DNA of 64,000 nt from Gerris lacustris (Eukaryota > Arthropoda > Insecta > Hemiptera > Gerridae): NCBI GenBank assembly GCA_951217055.1, contig OX578282.1, positions 17,547,877 through 17,611,876 of the forward strand, written 5' to 3'. The stretch's first letter is position 1. Every line of letters begins with the position of its first letter. A model generated the notes under the pieces. It saw only the letters and a program-made list of their open reading frames with translations. It made no database searches and was not told where the DNA came from. Shown here piece after piece: positions 12,208-24,101 of the stretch. The position numbers were made by a program, and so were the translations under genes.

Positions 12208-13817
12208 CATTTTGAAGGATATAAAGGTTGATGACACTGAATCGAATGGGGGTCAATTTCTTGTTCTATCACAATGCTCAATATCCCTTAAGAAAATAAT
12301 AAACCTTATACAACAAACAATATTTAAAATTCACTATGTTTTTCCTTCAAGTTAAACATGATGTAAGTCAATCCCTGAAGATGAAAGTATTACGATAAGT
12401 AGAAATGGTTCGTAGGCCTGGGCCTGGGCGTACCTGAATACGAGAGTTTTAGAAATGGTTAGTAGTCCTCAGCGACTATGAGTATGAGTGTTTTAGAAAT
12501 AGTTAGTAGCCCTCAACGTCTGTGAGAATGAGTGTTTTAGAAATAGTAAGTAGTCCTCGGTGCCTGTAAGTATGAGTGTTAAAGAAATAGTTAGTAGGCC
12601 TCAGGGTCTGTGAGTATGAGTGTTTTAGAAATAAGTAGTTAGTAGTCCTCAACGTCTGTGAGAATGAGTGCTTTAGAAATAGTAAGTAGTCCTCGGCGCC
12701 TGTAAGTATGAGTGTTTTAGAAATAAGTAGTTAGTAGTCCTCGGCGCCTGTAAGTATGAGTGTTTTAGAAATAGTTAGTAGTCCTCGGCGTCTGTGAGTA
12801 TGAGTATTTTTAGAAATAGTTAGTAGTCCTCAACGTCTGTGAGAATGAGTGTTTTAGAAATAGTAAATAGTCCTCGGCGCCTGTAAGTATGAGTGTTTTA
12901 GAAATAAGTAGTTAGTAGTCCTCGGTGCCTGTAAGTATGAGTGTTTTAGAAATAGTTAGTAGTCCTCAGCGTCTGTGAGTATGTGTTTTAGAAATAAGTA
13001 GTTAGTAGTCCTCGGCGCCTGTAAGTATGAGTGTTTTAGAAATAGTTAGTAGTCCTCGGCGTCTTTTACGATACATAGAAATGGTTCGTAGTCCTGGGCG
13101 TACCTGAATGCGAGTGTTTTAGTAATGGTTAGTAGTCCTCGGCGTCTGTGAGTATGAGTGTTTTTAGAAATAGTTAGTAGTCCTCAACGTCTGTGAGAAT
13201 GAGTGTTTTAGAAATAGTAAGTAGTCCTCGGCGCCTGTAAGTATGAGTGTTTAAGAAATAGTAAGTAGTCCTCAGCGTCTGTGAGTATGAGTGTTTTAGA
13301 AATAAGTAGTTAGTAGTCCTCGGCGCCTGTAAGTATGAGTGTTTTAGAAATAGTTAGTAGTCCTCGGCGTCTGTGAGTATGAGTGTTTTAGAAATAAGTA
13401 GTTAGTAGTCCTCGGTGCCTGTAAGTATGAGTGTTTTAGAAATAGTTAGTAGTCCTCGGCGTCTGTGAGTATGAGTGTTTTTAGAAATAGTTAGTAGTCC
13501 TCGGCGTCCCTGAATACGAGGGTTTTACGATATATAGAAATGGTTTGTAGTCCTCGGCGCATTTGAAGTCGAGGGTTTTACGATACACAGAAATGGTTAG
13601 TAGTACTCAGCGTCCCTAAATACGATAGTTTTACGATCCAAGAAATGGTTCATTGTCCTCAGCGGCGAGCAGGAGTTAATATTTATACCTTATATCATTA
13701 CAAAAAGGCACTTCTTAAGAGATTTTCAGCATGGTGTTATTTAGATACAATAAATTAAACCCCAATTAGTTAACTGGTGATTCTGAGTCATCAACCTTTA
13801 TATCCTTCAAAATACTG
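12208..13817. repeat. Inverted-repeat bracket around the minisatellite
   Basis: The segment at 12208-12240 (ATTTTGAAGGATATAAAGG...) returns in reverse complement at 13783-13817 (...CCTTTATATCCTTCAAAAT), with over 25 nearly continuous matching bases including GTCATCAACC. The pair encloses the whole minisatellite. It may be the ends, or subterminal parts, of one foldback-type element carrying the array (inference). No target duplication could be placed. Confidence 0.6.
12401..13670 (+). repeat. Minisatellite, 28 units of about 44-53 bp
   Basis: Each unit starts AGAAATRGTTNGTAGTCCT and continues CRGCGTCTGTGAGTATGAG. Central units are 44 bp, or 48 bp when AAGT is inserted (AAATAAGTAGTTAGTAG). 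Edge units at both ends are longer (about 50-53 bp) and carry an extra TTTTACGATAYAY linker. Sub-types follow one another in order: a (CAACGTCTGTGAGAATG), b (AGTAAGTAG...GCCTGTAAG), c (the 48-bp form) and d (GGCGTCTGTGAGTATG). This gives a higher-order period of about 180 bp. All three frames contain stops, so it is not coding. Confidence 0.93.
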
Positions 13818-14377
13818 TTTTCTTTGAAAATTTTATTATTTTTTATTTTTATAGTCTTTAGTTGGATTTTAGCTGGCCACAGCGAATAATCCAAAGCAAG
13901 AACGAATAAAATGAGCATTTTAGTTTGTTCTAACTCCAAGTAGTTAAACAACGAGAAAGAGAAAACCCTAAAGATTCTTTATCTGTTAAAGCAAAATGTC
14001 CACATTAATAGCTCTTGATGTCTCTTTGAGCAGGCATTACAGCATAACTACAAGTTACAGAATCAAAAAAACGGAATACTAACATCTGATGTAGCAAGCG
14101 GGAAAGACAAAAAGAAGTTTTTAAAAACTCAACACCTAATCTATATCATAGTGCTATTCAACATTATTTAATCTATACAGTTTATTTATTTCTAACAAAG
14201 CAAAATTCCGGTAAGTAAGATTCAAAGAAGTGAATATGATTACATTCAGCTGTAGCTTATAAAATGCTTTTGAAAGTTTAGATACATTTATACGCTTGGT
14301 CCCGATTCATATCGATTCCTTTTTAACATATTCCTTATTTATTCCTTATTCAACTCAATCTCACTTTTAAATAAAGT
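13818..14377. other. Unassigned non-coding stretch
   Basis: A 61-residue minus-strand frame at 13766-13951 overlaps the inverted repeat and has no recognisable motif. Nothing else is seen. Confidence 0.35.
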
Positions 14378-14378
14378 T

Positions 14379-15825
<1,447 letters not shown>

Positions 15826-15933
15826 AATTAATTTATCTACGATTGATACGAAATATAAACATATCTCTGTTTAGATGTGTAGAAAGTGATTATTTACGTA
15901 CTTGTATTCATTGCGCATGCGCATCTCATAGTT

Positions 15934-15989
15934 CTGAAGAATTCCTCTTATTTACCACGCTAGCGCGGTAAAGAAGAGGAATTCTTCAG
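15934..15989. repeat. Long hairpin in the Crypton-like 5' region
   Basis: CTGAAGAATTCCTCTT pairs perfectly with AAGAGGAATTCTTCAG, and the inner TTTACCACGC pairs with GCGCGGTAAA apart from one position. Stems total about 25 bp. Copy 2 at 57490-57540 lacks the first arm (it reads ACCACCCTAGGGTGGT), so the hairpin is specific to this copy. A similar but different hairpin lies at 52414-52514. Confidence 0.85.
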
Positions 15990-16087
15990 CTTTACGCACG
16001 ATTAGCGAGTTTGTTTACATTTAACAAAACTAATTTGCTATTATTTTATTAAAGTAACTGTTTATATCGAGTTTTTAGTGAAAAACA

Positions 16088-16224
16088 ATGAATGAATCAA
16101 GTGGCTTTGACGAAAATGTAGAGAATAATACTCCTCCAGAAATAATTAATTCGGCAAAAAATACAACTCAAGATTAATGTCATCTTTATCAAGAGAAGAG
16201 ATACGAACTTACATACAGCAAGTT
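16088..16224 (+). pseudogene. N-terminal fragment of a Crypton-type recombinase (frameshifted)
   Basis: The frame opens at an ATG after AAAAACA and reads MNESSGFDENVENNTPPEII, then stops after 29 codons at TAA (16175-16177). Comparison with the copy at 57274-57390 shows one missing base just before that stop. Past it, the next frame continues as LMSSLSREEIRTYIQQ. The layout (acidic start, PPEI, then an S-rich turn leading to a Y-E/R-x-x-Y motif) recalls the N-terminus of the insect Crypton-like tyrosine recombinases. The catalytic domain is absent. The assignment comes from remembered family features and could be wrong. Confidence 0.45.
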
Positions 16225-16440
16225 TATTTTTTTCTGTATTTATTATTTAAATCTAACAAGATAAAGTACGGTACGCAACTCGTGCGAAAACGGCATTTTG
16301 CATTGCTCGTGTGGTTTTACTACCCTCGCTCTCACTTGGGTGCAAACTCCACACTCGCATGCAAAATGCTACTTTCCGCATTTGACGCGTAATGTACTAT
16401 TTAATGTACTAACTGTGGTAAGTTTCATGTCATATTTATA

Positions 16441-17625
16441 CTTCTTATGTCAAATTAATTAGTTCTGTCTGTTATTTTATTAATCATCATATCTGTTATT
16501 TTATTAGTCCTATCTGTTATTTTATTAGTCCTATCTGAGATTTTTTATTAAAAAGAACACATCTTTTGTAGTGGCAACGCTAAAAGAATAATTACGATAA
16601 GCTGATTCAATAACAATAATATCTTATCGAACCCAAATAATTCAGAACAATACGCTACTTTGACAAAAAGATTAAGGTAAGAGCGAATAGTTTTAAAAAG
16701 AGAAATTGAACACACTGCTACTCCTGTTGAACCGCATCTCAGTCCGCGAGTCACGAAAAGCTTCCATTTAGAAGCTTGCATCCTCATCATAGTGATGACT
16801 GACGACAATCCCATTTAAAATCAAAACTTCTAAAATAGATTAGTTTATACCGCATAAGAGAATCATTAATGAAATGCTGTTGTAGGATCTGTACTCGGCC
16901 GACTAATGACCGACCATTCCAATGTCAAGGGCAGGCATCTACTGTAGAATGATGTTTAGTGAGCAGCTTACCCTACATTTTAGAATAGATTGGTGGCACT
17001 AGTTTTTGTACACTTTTGGTGAATAGTGGATAACTCCAAGTTCAATCATCTATTAGCGTACACTGGGACCAACCAACGCCTGAGTTTGTCCGAGAGGTCG
17101 GTCATATCCAAATATTTTGGATCGGCCAGAAGTATAAGGCCAACCCAAGACTGTTTTGTTAATTTTTTTTATCAATTTCAGTATCATTATATATAGTGAA
17201 AAGCTTATTTCTATAGCTTACAATGAAATTCAAAATTTCTATTTCCTTCCTCCTAGTATGACTATGACTTTAGTCCTGTAAATTTATTGGGTGCAACATA
17301 GGGCGCAACAAGATTCCTTCAAGAATCCCTTTTTTGGGTAATATCCTCAACCTGGTTTCATATCCTGCCAAACGCTCGCGACTCCCTTTCTATGGTCCTT
17401 ATACAGGTTTCCATGGGCCTCCCAGATCTACGAGATTTTCTTCTCTTTAAAAATGATTTAGAAAGTCTAAAATCTGTATTTTTCCTAAATTTGTAAGATT
17501 CCCCGAATCCTCATTCATAAGAGAGAAAAAATATAAGCGATGATATACTTATACTTGTCAATAATATAATAAGAAACGTTTATTATCATTGATTTGTAAA
17601 AAAAAAAAAAAAAATCATATAATAA
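16441..17625. other. Unassigned stretch, possible degraded inverted ends
   Basis: GGCCGACTAATGACCGACC (16898) and, mirrored, GGTCGGTCAT...GGATCGGCC (17097-17128) could be remnants of inverted ends, but no target duplication flanks them. A triple TCTGTTATTTTATTA repeat lies at 16467-16530. No gene is seen. Confidence 0.35.
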
Positions 17626-17886
17626 ACAGCTTGGTTTTCAGGTAAAAACCGAGTCACGAAGGGGTTAAAGTCCGACGTTTCGCTTCCTCTACTGGAAGCA
17701 TCTTCAGGGGTGTGGTGCATCGTGATGTTTACTTGAAGCAACAACAAGACATACTCAGTATATCTTGTTGTTGCTTCAAGTAAACATCGATGCACCACAC
17801 TCCTGAAGATGCTTCCAGCAGTGGAAGCGAAACGTCGGACTTCAACCCTTTCGTGACGCGGGTTCCACCGGTAAACCAAGCTTTTT
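17626..17886. mobile_element. Penelope-like palindrome with hammerhead-like cores
   Basis: Two arms of about 123 bp (17626-17750 and 17764-17886) are inverted copies around a 13-bp centre. Each arm carries CTGAAGATGCTTCC, a short loop, GGAAGC and GAAACGTC. This matches the hammerhead core pattern CUGANGA - stem II - GAAA. Penelope-like retroelements are known to carry such motifs in their repeats, sometimes in inverted arrangement. Reading frames on both strands (starting MHHTPEDASS) are by-products of the palindrome. Confidence 0.6.
17803..17832 (+). ncRNA. Hammerhead-like core
   Basis: CUGAAGA (17803-17809), a six-pair stem GCUUCC/GGAAGC, then GAAA (17829-17832) followed by CGUC. The core nucleotides fit CUGANGA...GAAA. 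There is little room for a stem III before GUC, so activity is doubtful. The mirror copy lies at 17682-17712 on the minus strand. Confidence 0.35.
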
Positions 17887-18655
17887 ATAACGAGTCTACC
17901 CGCAGAAGCCTAGCCTTTTTTTACTGCCCTAAACTATCAGACGAAAAGTCCGTTATTAAAATAAATAAAATACAAAGGATTAATTTTTTTAAAAAAAAAA
18001 AAAAGGTTAAATTGTACAGTTTTTTTTGTCAAAAAAGCAATTTTAGATTATTGCTAGTAATTCAATATTTTTTTTTCCATATAAAAAAAGAAACAATAAT
18101 AACTGCAGATTGAGCGACCCAAAACTTAAGAAAACATATAAATAATAAATATTAGCAATTGTCCGATATTTGAAGTTAACCTCATAATCTAAATTTTATT
18201 AGAGGTAATTCAATTTTTTACTATTATCAATGAATGTATATTAGATAAAATGCATTTTAAATAAGGATAATATTATAAGTACATAAATAATAACGATAAT
18301 GCAAATATAAAGAGCTTTACTCAACTTTATCTACATCGGCATATGATACAATCCAAACAGATTGGAATGGGTTTGTTGTAAACAAACCAAACTATTTTGA
18401 GATAGTAAACTCACAGAGAAATTCGCAGACGTTACATTATTTCATCGGTAATCACATATAAGATAACCCAGCTCAAAGATAACAAGGAAATGAATGGACC
18501 TGATTAATATAACCAGTGCAATTCTCACAGAATATGCAAAGCTAGTTGATTTTATAAACTTTCAAAGTATATTTGTTTTTGTTTAAGTTTTAGAAAAAAA
18601 AAATTTCAGCAGCAGTTGTTTGAACTATTTCAAATTTACGACGACTCCAATTATA
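17887..18655. other. Unassigned non-coding stretch
   Basis: AT-rich with A- and T-runs near 17990 and 18067. No gene is visible; the frame at 17790-18113 is explained by the palindrome and its flank. Confidence 0.4.
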
Positions 18656-18905
18656 TGAATAAAAACAACGAGCTTAATTTTATACATATTTAGAAAAGAA
18701 AAGTAAAATTAAGTAAATTATTTTAGATAAGTTATTATACCTATTTAAATAAGTCATATCTATTTGAAGACCGACAAATCAAAACAAATATCTATTTATA
18801 TTGGAATAAATGTGGTTGCCTTAGTTTAGCAATAACAAATCATTTAGAGGTGAGTCATCGCTGTACACTAAACCTACTCGATTATATAAATGATTTTATA
18901 TTTCG
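18656..18905 (+). repeat. Family C dispersed repeat, copy 3
   Basis: It runs from CAACGAGCTTAATTTTATAC through TTGGAATAAATGTGGTTGCC to ACTCGATTATATAAATG. It shares the distal GAGTCATCGCTGTACA/ATCGAGTAG segment with the minus-strand copy at 27075. Non-coding. Confidence 0.7.
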
Positions 18906-19255
18906 CAATGATTTTATAAGGACTATTAACTTACTATGAATAAACTTAATAGATAGAGTAAATGTTAAACTAGCGAATTCATAATTTGATGTAAGTATTT
19001 GTAAAGGAAATTTCCAAATCCTAAGGCTTAGTGCTTCCACATACTTCCAGACCGTAGGTGCAAGCTGGCTTTAAGACTGCATTATAAATTCGAAGATTGT
19101 TATTTCGAAAAGTCTTAAAACCTACGATCCTGAGGACTTTGCCAGAAGACTTTTACGATTAGTTATAGTGCGTAGTTCGTAGTTACCGTGCATCGACGGT
19201 CGAGGGTAAGGCCAAAGGTATCGGATGGAGTTGGGCTGAGGAATGGGAACTTAGG

Positions 19256-19456
19256 ATGACTGGGGAATGTGTGGCACGACGAAGAGCAAAGGTGACGAGC
19301 CACTATTCTGTTCGTTTATCTTTATCCACCATTTCCTCAACCAATCCAGAAGTAACAAGTGACATTGGGTATTATCGTATTATCAGATGCAAGCATGAGG
19401 TTTTCATGGACAGAATGGATAGCCTTATCGCATCTGCGAAGGAGCAAAGGGGCTGA
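19256..19456 (+). pseudogene. Possible degraded transposase fragment (hAT/ZMYM1-like)
   Basis: A 66-codon frame with ordinary amino-acid composition, unlike its AT-rich surroundings. The stretch TSDIGYYRIIRCKHEVFMDR resembles the YYRI...F.D core seen near the end of hAT/ZMYM1-type transposases. No other domain part, element end or target duplication is visible. This is a weak resemblance and the frame may be chance. Confidence 0.2.
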
Positions 19457-20204
19457 ACTGAAGGAGATGATACGGTCGAAAATCGCTTGGCGGCATAACT
19501 TTGCTTAATTTATACCCTTAGGAGATGACAAACAGAATAGTACCTTTGTCAATCAGTACATTTGTATGATTTAAACATTTGAGAGAATATATATATGCAT
19601 GATTTGTTCATAGGAGAATTGATATCCCTTTGTTAAAAAAATACTTTGGAGTAAGGCCCTGCCATCTTTTCTATAAACCGCCTCATGTTCTTCAGTTTTA
19701 CCTAACTTTTTGTGATCACCAGCTTGTCAGATAAAATAAACTCTTGCTGAATGATAACTTACTTAAATTGCCATTATTCCATTCCGTTTGCAATACATTT
19801 ACACATACATTTTTCCTGATAAATCCACGTTATTATTTGTGAAACTTTTACTGTATCTGTTAAGTTAAATCAAGTGTCTAAATTTTATTGTCAGATATCA
19901 TTCATATTTATTCAACTTTAAACTGTTTACAACTTTGTTACAAGGGGAAAAAAATGTAATTTTGTAAGAATGATAAAGATATAATTATATTTTTCATTGG
20001 GTGAATGCAAATACTAAAAAATATATTAAAAAAAATTATTAAATATCAGCTACATTAAACTTCATATACGGATGATAGATTTCTAAAAAGATGTCAAGAG
20101 CGGAAGGACTAACAACATATCATATCATGTGAAAGGGGATAGACAAAATGTTGAAATCACAAAAAAAATCCAAAATTGAATTCGTTATAAGAAGCCAATT
20201 TTTT

Positions 20205-20240
<36 letters not shown>
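20205..20240. repeat. (CA)n(TA)n microsatellite
   Basis: A short ACACACAC run directly followed by alternating AT. Confidence 0.95.
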
Positions 20241-20656
20241 TATAATAGAAGAAATATTTATGTTCAAAAATGGGAAAAGCAAAAAACTGAATATTTTGTA
20301 ATTGTAAATTTTCTTAAAATGGATGCAGATATTTTTCAGTAAAAAAAAAGTGGTAAAGAAAAAAAGAAATAAACATCAAATGTCTTTAAATATACTCTCT
20401 GCATTACTTTTTTTAAAATGAATATTTATAAAAAATTATAATAGCATTATATGTTATATAGCATTATTAAACTGAAGATTCGGTCAGTCGTTGGCAACTT
20501 AAAAATGCTAATTTAAAATGTCATCTTAATTTTATTTATAATATCTAACTTTTTATTCTCATGTAAATAGAAAACAATTATTTAAAAATTGAACATGAAT
20601 TTAATTTTATTTATTAATTGAAAATCGTAATTAATTGTAAATAAAAGGGATGGTAA

Positions 20657-20680
20657 AAAAAAAAAAAAAAAAAAAAAAAT
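20657..20680 (+). repeat. Poly(A) tract
   Basis: An A-run of about 23-25 bases ending before TAGAAGCATG. It could be the tail of a lost retroposed copy, but nothing recognisable lies in front of it. Confidence 0.6.
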
Positions 20681-20870
20681 AGAAGCATGTAATAATACTA
20701 AATTAACTGGAGGGAAAATCAAACATTTTTTAAAAAATAGTAAAATACTGTCAAATATTTAACAACACTGCTTCAAAAAAAGTTACCGGAACAAGTAAAG
20801 AGTATAATTATGGCGAAACGGAATTCAAACTGCAAGCGGTTAGTATCAGCGTCTGCCGGATAACTTAACC

Positions 20871-21525
20871 TAGGGTGGCCAAATCGTCAACTGGATAAAA
20901 CGGGACACCTCACGTTCTGGACACAATCCGGTGTGTAAGGAATACCCCCAGGGTAAAGGGGGCTGTAGAGCATTTCTTTTATTATAAAAGTCCGTTTGTA
21001 TTACAAATAATTATTTTAAATAATAATGCAAAAGGGCTTACGTTTATAAAAAGTACATTAGTTAGCTATTAAAAGTGTACATTATACATAAAATAAAAGA
21101 TAGCTTTGAACGTTTAATAAGCGACCTTAGAGAATTTTTACCAAAACAGAACCAGATGCAGGGACCTGGGTCGGGCGGCATTTCACAGAAATCTCTTCTG
21201 GTGAGGTTCTAGTGTACTTAGCTGTTGTCCCAGCCATCTTTAAAACTTACTTCTTTTCTAATACAGACTTGTAAAAGTTACAACAGTCCAGTGAATGTTC
21301 ATGAGCGAAAATATTCTTTCAGTAATACCATTAGGGGCAGGGATTGCAACACACGTAATGGCAAATCTTTAAAAAATCTTAAAAATTATGCTCAAACAGA
21401 AAGGGTTTTCAGTACGCAACGAAAATACGGGACATTTAGGCGTCCCGGGAGACTTTTTCGGGACACCGGGAATGTTCATGAAAAAACGGGACAATCCCGT
21501 TTTTACGGGACGGTTGGTCACCCTA
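20871..21525. mobile_element. Non-autonomous hAT element with perfect 8-bp duplication
   Basis: The 655-bp element has ends TAGGGTGGCCAAA and (right end reversed) TAGGGTGACCAACC. It is flanked by exact 8-bp duplications ACTTAACC at 20863-20870 and 21526-21533, as is characteristic of hAT. The terminal regions are rich in ACGGGACA/TCCCGTTTT words, a familiar theme of animal hAT MITEs. The 108-codon frame at 21225-21551 runs out through the right end and the duplication, so it is not a real gene. Confidence 0.92.
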
Positions 21526-22024
21526 ACTTAACCAAAATTACAAAACATTAATAATTTTAATTAAATAGTTAAATTCTTTTATTATTTCTTGAATGAAATA
21601 GTTTCTTAGATGTATACTTATGTAATTATTGGTTTTCATCAAAACAATTTTGTTTAGATTTTAGATTGAACAAAAGCTAAACATGTTCGGAGATTTAAGC
21701 AGTAAACCTTCATTATTTCATCACTACATTTTATTTCAATCCACACTATTTTTTTCTTTAAGGAATTTCTTCTAGTTGATTTAGTGCAGGAGTTTGAAAA
21801 AATATGTATTTGTAAATATAAGTACGCTGATGCGGTATTTGAAATTTCGCTGGTTATAACGCTTAATGTTGTGACAATAAATAAAATACGTATATATTAT
21901 AGATATATATTTTTTAAAATGTAAAATTTAAGCCATGCAAAAATGTAAGAAAATCTTTCGAATAAAATTAAATTTTTTCATAAGACTTGACTAGAATTGT
22001 TTTGTTTGCCAAGTGTAAACATAT

Positions 22025-22030
22025 TAGTAC
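22025..22030 (-). other. Splice donor of the collagen exon
   Basis: CAG followed by GTACTA on the minus strand. If read through, the frame would continue only 16 codons of non-collagenous sequence to a stop. Splitting the glycine codon after its first base agrees with the start of a Gly-X-Y domain. Confidence 0.75.
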
Positions 22031-22268
22031 CTGGTGGGCAAACGCAGTGGTCTGAGAGATCCCTCCTGATTCTGGGCTGGATAGGAAGATCCCTGGAGCG
22101 CACCAAGTCCTCCTTCGTAGCAGAGAAGACCATCTGCTCAAGGACCTGAAGTCTCCTCTCCTGCGTACTGATAGTAAACGTCAGATAAGAATTCCACACG
22201 AGCATCAAGGCGAGGGCTAAGAACCCAGCCCCCAGCCTCGCCGCCCCTCCCGCTTCGAACGGCAGCAT
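22031..22268 (-). CDS. First coding exon of a transmembrane (MACIT-type) collagen
   Basis: This is the only convincing host exon. It encodes 79 residues plus the first base of a glycine codon. Visible parts: a short N-terminal tail (1-11); a hydrophobic membrane segment (about 12-34, GFLALALMLVWNSYLTFTI); a heptad-like QERRLQVLEQMV segment (36-47); a proprotein-convertase site RIRR at 66-69; then CVCPPG, which leads into the collagenous part. This order (type II membrane anchor, coiled coil, furin site, Cys motif, Gly-X-Y) is that of collagens XIII/XXIII/XXV and insect CG42342. The exon ends CCACCAG with donor GTACTA at 22030-22025, phase 1. The gene continues to lower coordinates; no later exon is recognised, so intron 1 probably exceeds 22 kb (inference). 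Confidence 0.85.
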
Positions 22269-22560
22269 AGCCTCAAATCATGACACAACAACCTGGGTGA
22301 AGCGATCCCGCGAACTTTTCCGCCGAGCTAGAAGACGAGACTGAGAGTGAAACTGCAAAACGATAACGATTTCAACCTACACAGTGGGAAGGACCGCACA
22401 CGACTGAAGCTTCCCTAAGCCTGAGGGAGGCGACCCCCACCTTCCAGCCCTCCTCTAGAGGGGGAGAAATCCACCGGTCCTACTCTTCCCCCTTCATCAT
22501 ACTCGACTCTGGCTCCTTACTCCTCATCGCCCCGCGCTCTTTCTTCTGTCTTTTCCAACA
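22269..22560 (-). promoter_or_regulatory. GC-rich 5' UTR / promoter region of the collagen gene
   Basis: This block is markedly richer in G and C than its surroundings and lies directly upstream of the exon on the minus strand. A minimal upstream frame (Met-Ile-stop) is read at 22281-22273, just before the main ATG at 22268. Pyrimidine/purine-rich runs (CTTCCAGCCCTCCTCT, CTCTTCCCCCTTC) follow. I cannot place a TATA box or start site with confidence. Confidence 0.5.
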
Positions 22561-22694
22561 CGCGCCACTCACGCTTACCAACCATTCATATACATATAAA
22601 TATTTCACCTATTCTTAGCACGTCTTCATACTAAGAATTTAATACATCGACAATGATGTGAGATCAACAGTTTACTAATTATACATCTTAAGGT

Positions 22695-23743
22695 CAGTGG
22701 CGTAAATAACACCCCGTTAAGTAAACAATAAAAGTAATAAATAATCTTTCATTAGATGGAATTATTTTTTGGGAGTAGCGCAAGTAAGTAAGTGTTTAAA
22801 CCGGAGATGTTATGGATTATTTATTTAAAATTCGATTCTCAGTTTAGATTGGAAGTTAGGTATCACTATACCTATATGTATATGGATACGTGATATCGGA
22901 ATAGACATATCTAATTCTCAATTCTCTTTTCTTCACTTTAGACGAAGAGAGAAGTGGGAGAATCTCCCTTAAATACTTGTTATGAATAAAAGTAAAACAT
23001 CTATTTACCTAGTAAGAATTACGATTAGCCAATTTGAATTACGTGTGAGAAGGTAAACATTGCAAATCTAAACCAATGACTAATTTCCAGTTCAAGTGTG
23101 AAAATAACAGATATATTTTGCACTTAAAATTATACAGCAAAAACGAGAGTCCTCACTTTCACTTAATTACACACTTCGTCATTTTAGTATTGGAATACAT
23201 TAAAATAATAAACAAAAATGTTTAAGAATTAAGAGAAAAAAGGGTGATACGTGTATTCTGTATTACTAAAGACTGGGAGGCTCTACAGTGTAACCTCCCT
23301 CCAACTATGAGGCCTTCACAAAAATACTAAACATAGATTTTGAAATCTACTTAACACCAGTATTTTTAAAGTAACTCTGTATCTCCCTAATAAGAATTTT
23401 TATTTTATTTACCTAAGAGCCATAAGCAAAAAGGTGCTGTTATCTTTAAAAATAATAACACATTTTGGTTTTTAAACATATAGTTGATCATTCTACACAG
23501 GATGGAGGAAGGCTGTGAAGTAATTTGATCTGTTTATAAAATTTATTTTTCATTTTTAGTTAAACGTTGAGGTTATTGAATATATTATTTTATTTTCCGC
23601 AATCCGTGGGCCCCCGAATGACCAAAAAAGAGAAGAAAGAACTAGTGAGTAGGGCAGAGGTGAATTTTGTAAGTTATATAAATGGGGCACATTCGCAAAA
23701 GTTGTGGGGGGGAGGGGCACTGGATTCCTTAGTTACGCCACTA
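22695..23743. mobile_element. Non-autonomous hAT-like element upstream of the collagen exon
   Basis: The ends CAGTGGCGTAAATAA and (right end reversed) TAGTGGCGTAACTAA are typical hAT ends. Possible 8-bp duplications, CTTAAGGT (22687-22694) and CTTAGGAT (23744-23751), differ at two positions, in keeping with an older insertion. The 1.05-kb interior is AT-rich with a G-run near 23705. No transposase frame is seen. Confidence 0.6.
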
Positions 23744-23760
23744 CTTAGGATTTAGGTATA

Positions 23761-24101
23761 CAGTCGTCTCGCTAATCCGGATTTGATGGGAACAATGTCC
23801 GGATTAAACAGAGTCAGTTTTAAAATGTCTGTAAAACTAGTTTTAGCTGGGTAAAACTAGTTTTAGCTGGGTAAAACTATTAAAATCGATGTTTTTATCA
23901 TAAAAATGACTGTTTAGTTTCAACGTAAGTACACTTTTTAAATCTAAAAATTGATTTAGGATAAAAAAGTTATTATGTTATTGATATAAATTCAGTTTTT
24001 AAAATCAAAGTTTTTTGATTATACAGTATTGAGGTCCGGCTGGATTAACCGGATGTCCGGACTAGCGAGGTATGGATTGGCGAGACTCTATTACTCTACT
24101 G
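23761..24101. mobile_element. pogo/Tigger-type MITE with TA duplication
   Basis: The left end CAGTCGTCTCGCTAATCCGG and the right end (reversed) CAGTAGAGTAATAGAGTCTC, then GCCAATCC, share the TCTCGCYAATCC core. TA flanks both sides (23759-23760 and 24102-24103). The CAGT start, TA duplication and TCTCGCTAATCCGGA core fit the pogo branch of Tc1/mariner. A 20-bp internal duplication, AACTAGTTTTAGCTGGGTAA, lies near 23836-23880. Confidence 0.7.

Larger units (their letters stand above)
15826..16440 (+). mobile_element. Crypton-like remnant, copy 1
   Basis: The whole block matches the minus-strand block at 57055-57605. Shared boxes, in order: TTATCTACGATTGATACGAA, a TTTACGTACTT segment, TTACGCACGATTAGCGAGTT, the small NTPPEI frame, GGCATTTTGCATTGCTC, CTCCACACTCGCATGCAAAA and GACGCGTAATGTACTA. 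Only the first part of a coding region survives, so this looks like an internally deleted derivative. A Crypton-type tyrosine recombinase origin is inferred from the protein start. Confidence 0.55.

Noticed and set aside
12401..13670. CRISPR-like array of regularly spaced repeats
   Set aside because: Units are contiguous minisatellite repeats with no unique spacers, and the sequence is eukaryotic.
16898..17144. Possible transposon with GGCCGA...GACCGACC ends
   Set aside because: The ends match only in part (the right one has an extra palindrome) and no flanking duplication was found.
17586..18113. Two similar frames on opposite strands beginning MHHTPEDASS
   Set aside because: They are mirror images caused by the palindrome, not conserved proteins.
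21225..21551. 108-codon frame as a hAT transposase
   Set aside because: It runs through the inverted end and the target duplication, and shows no transposase motif.
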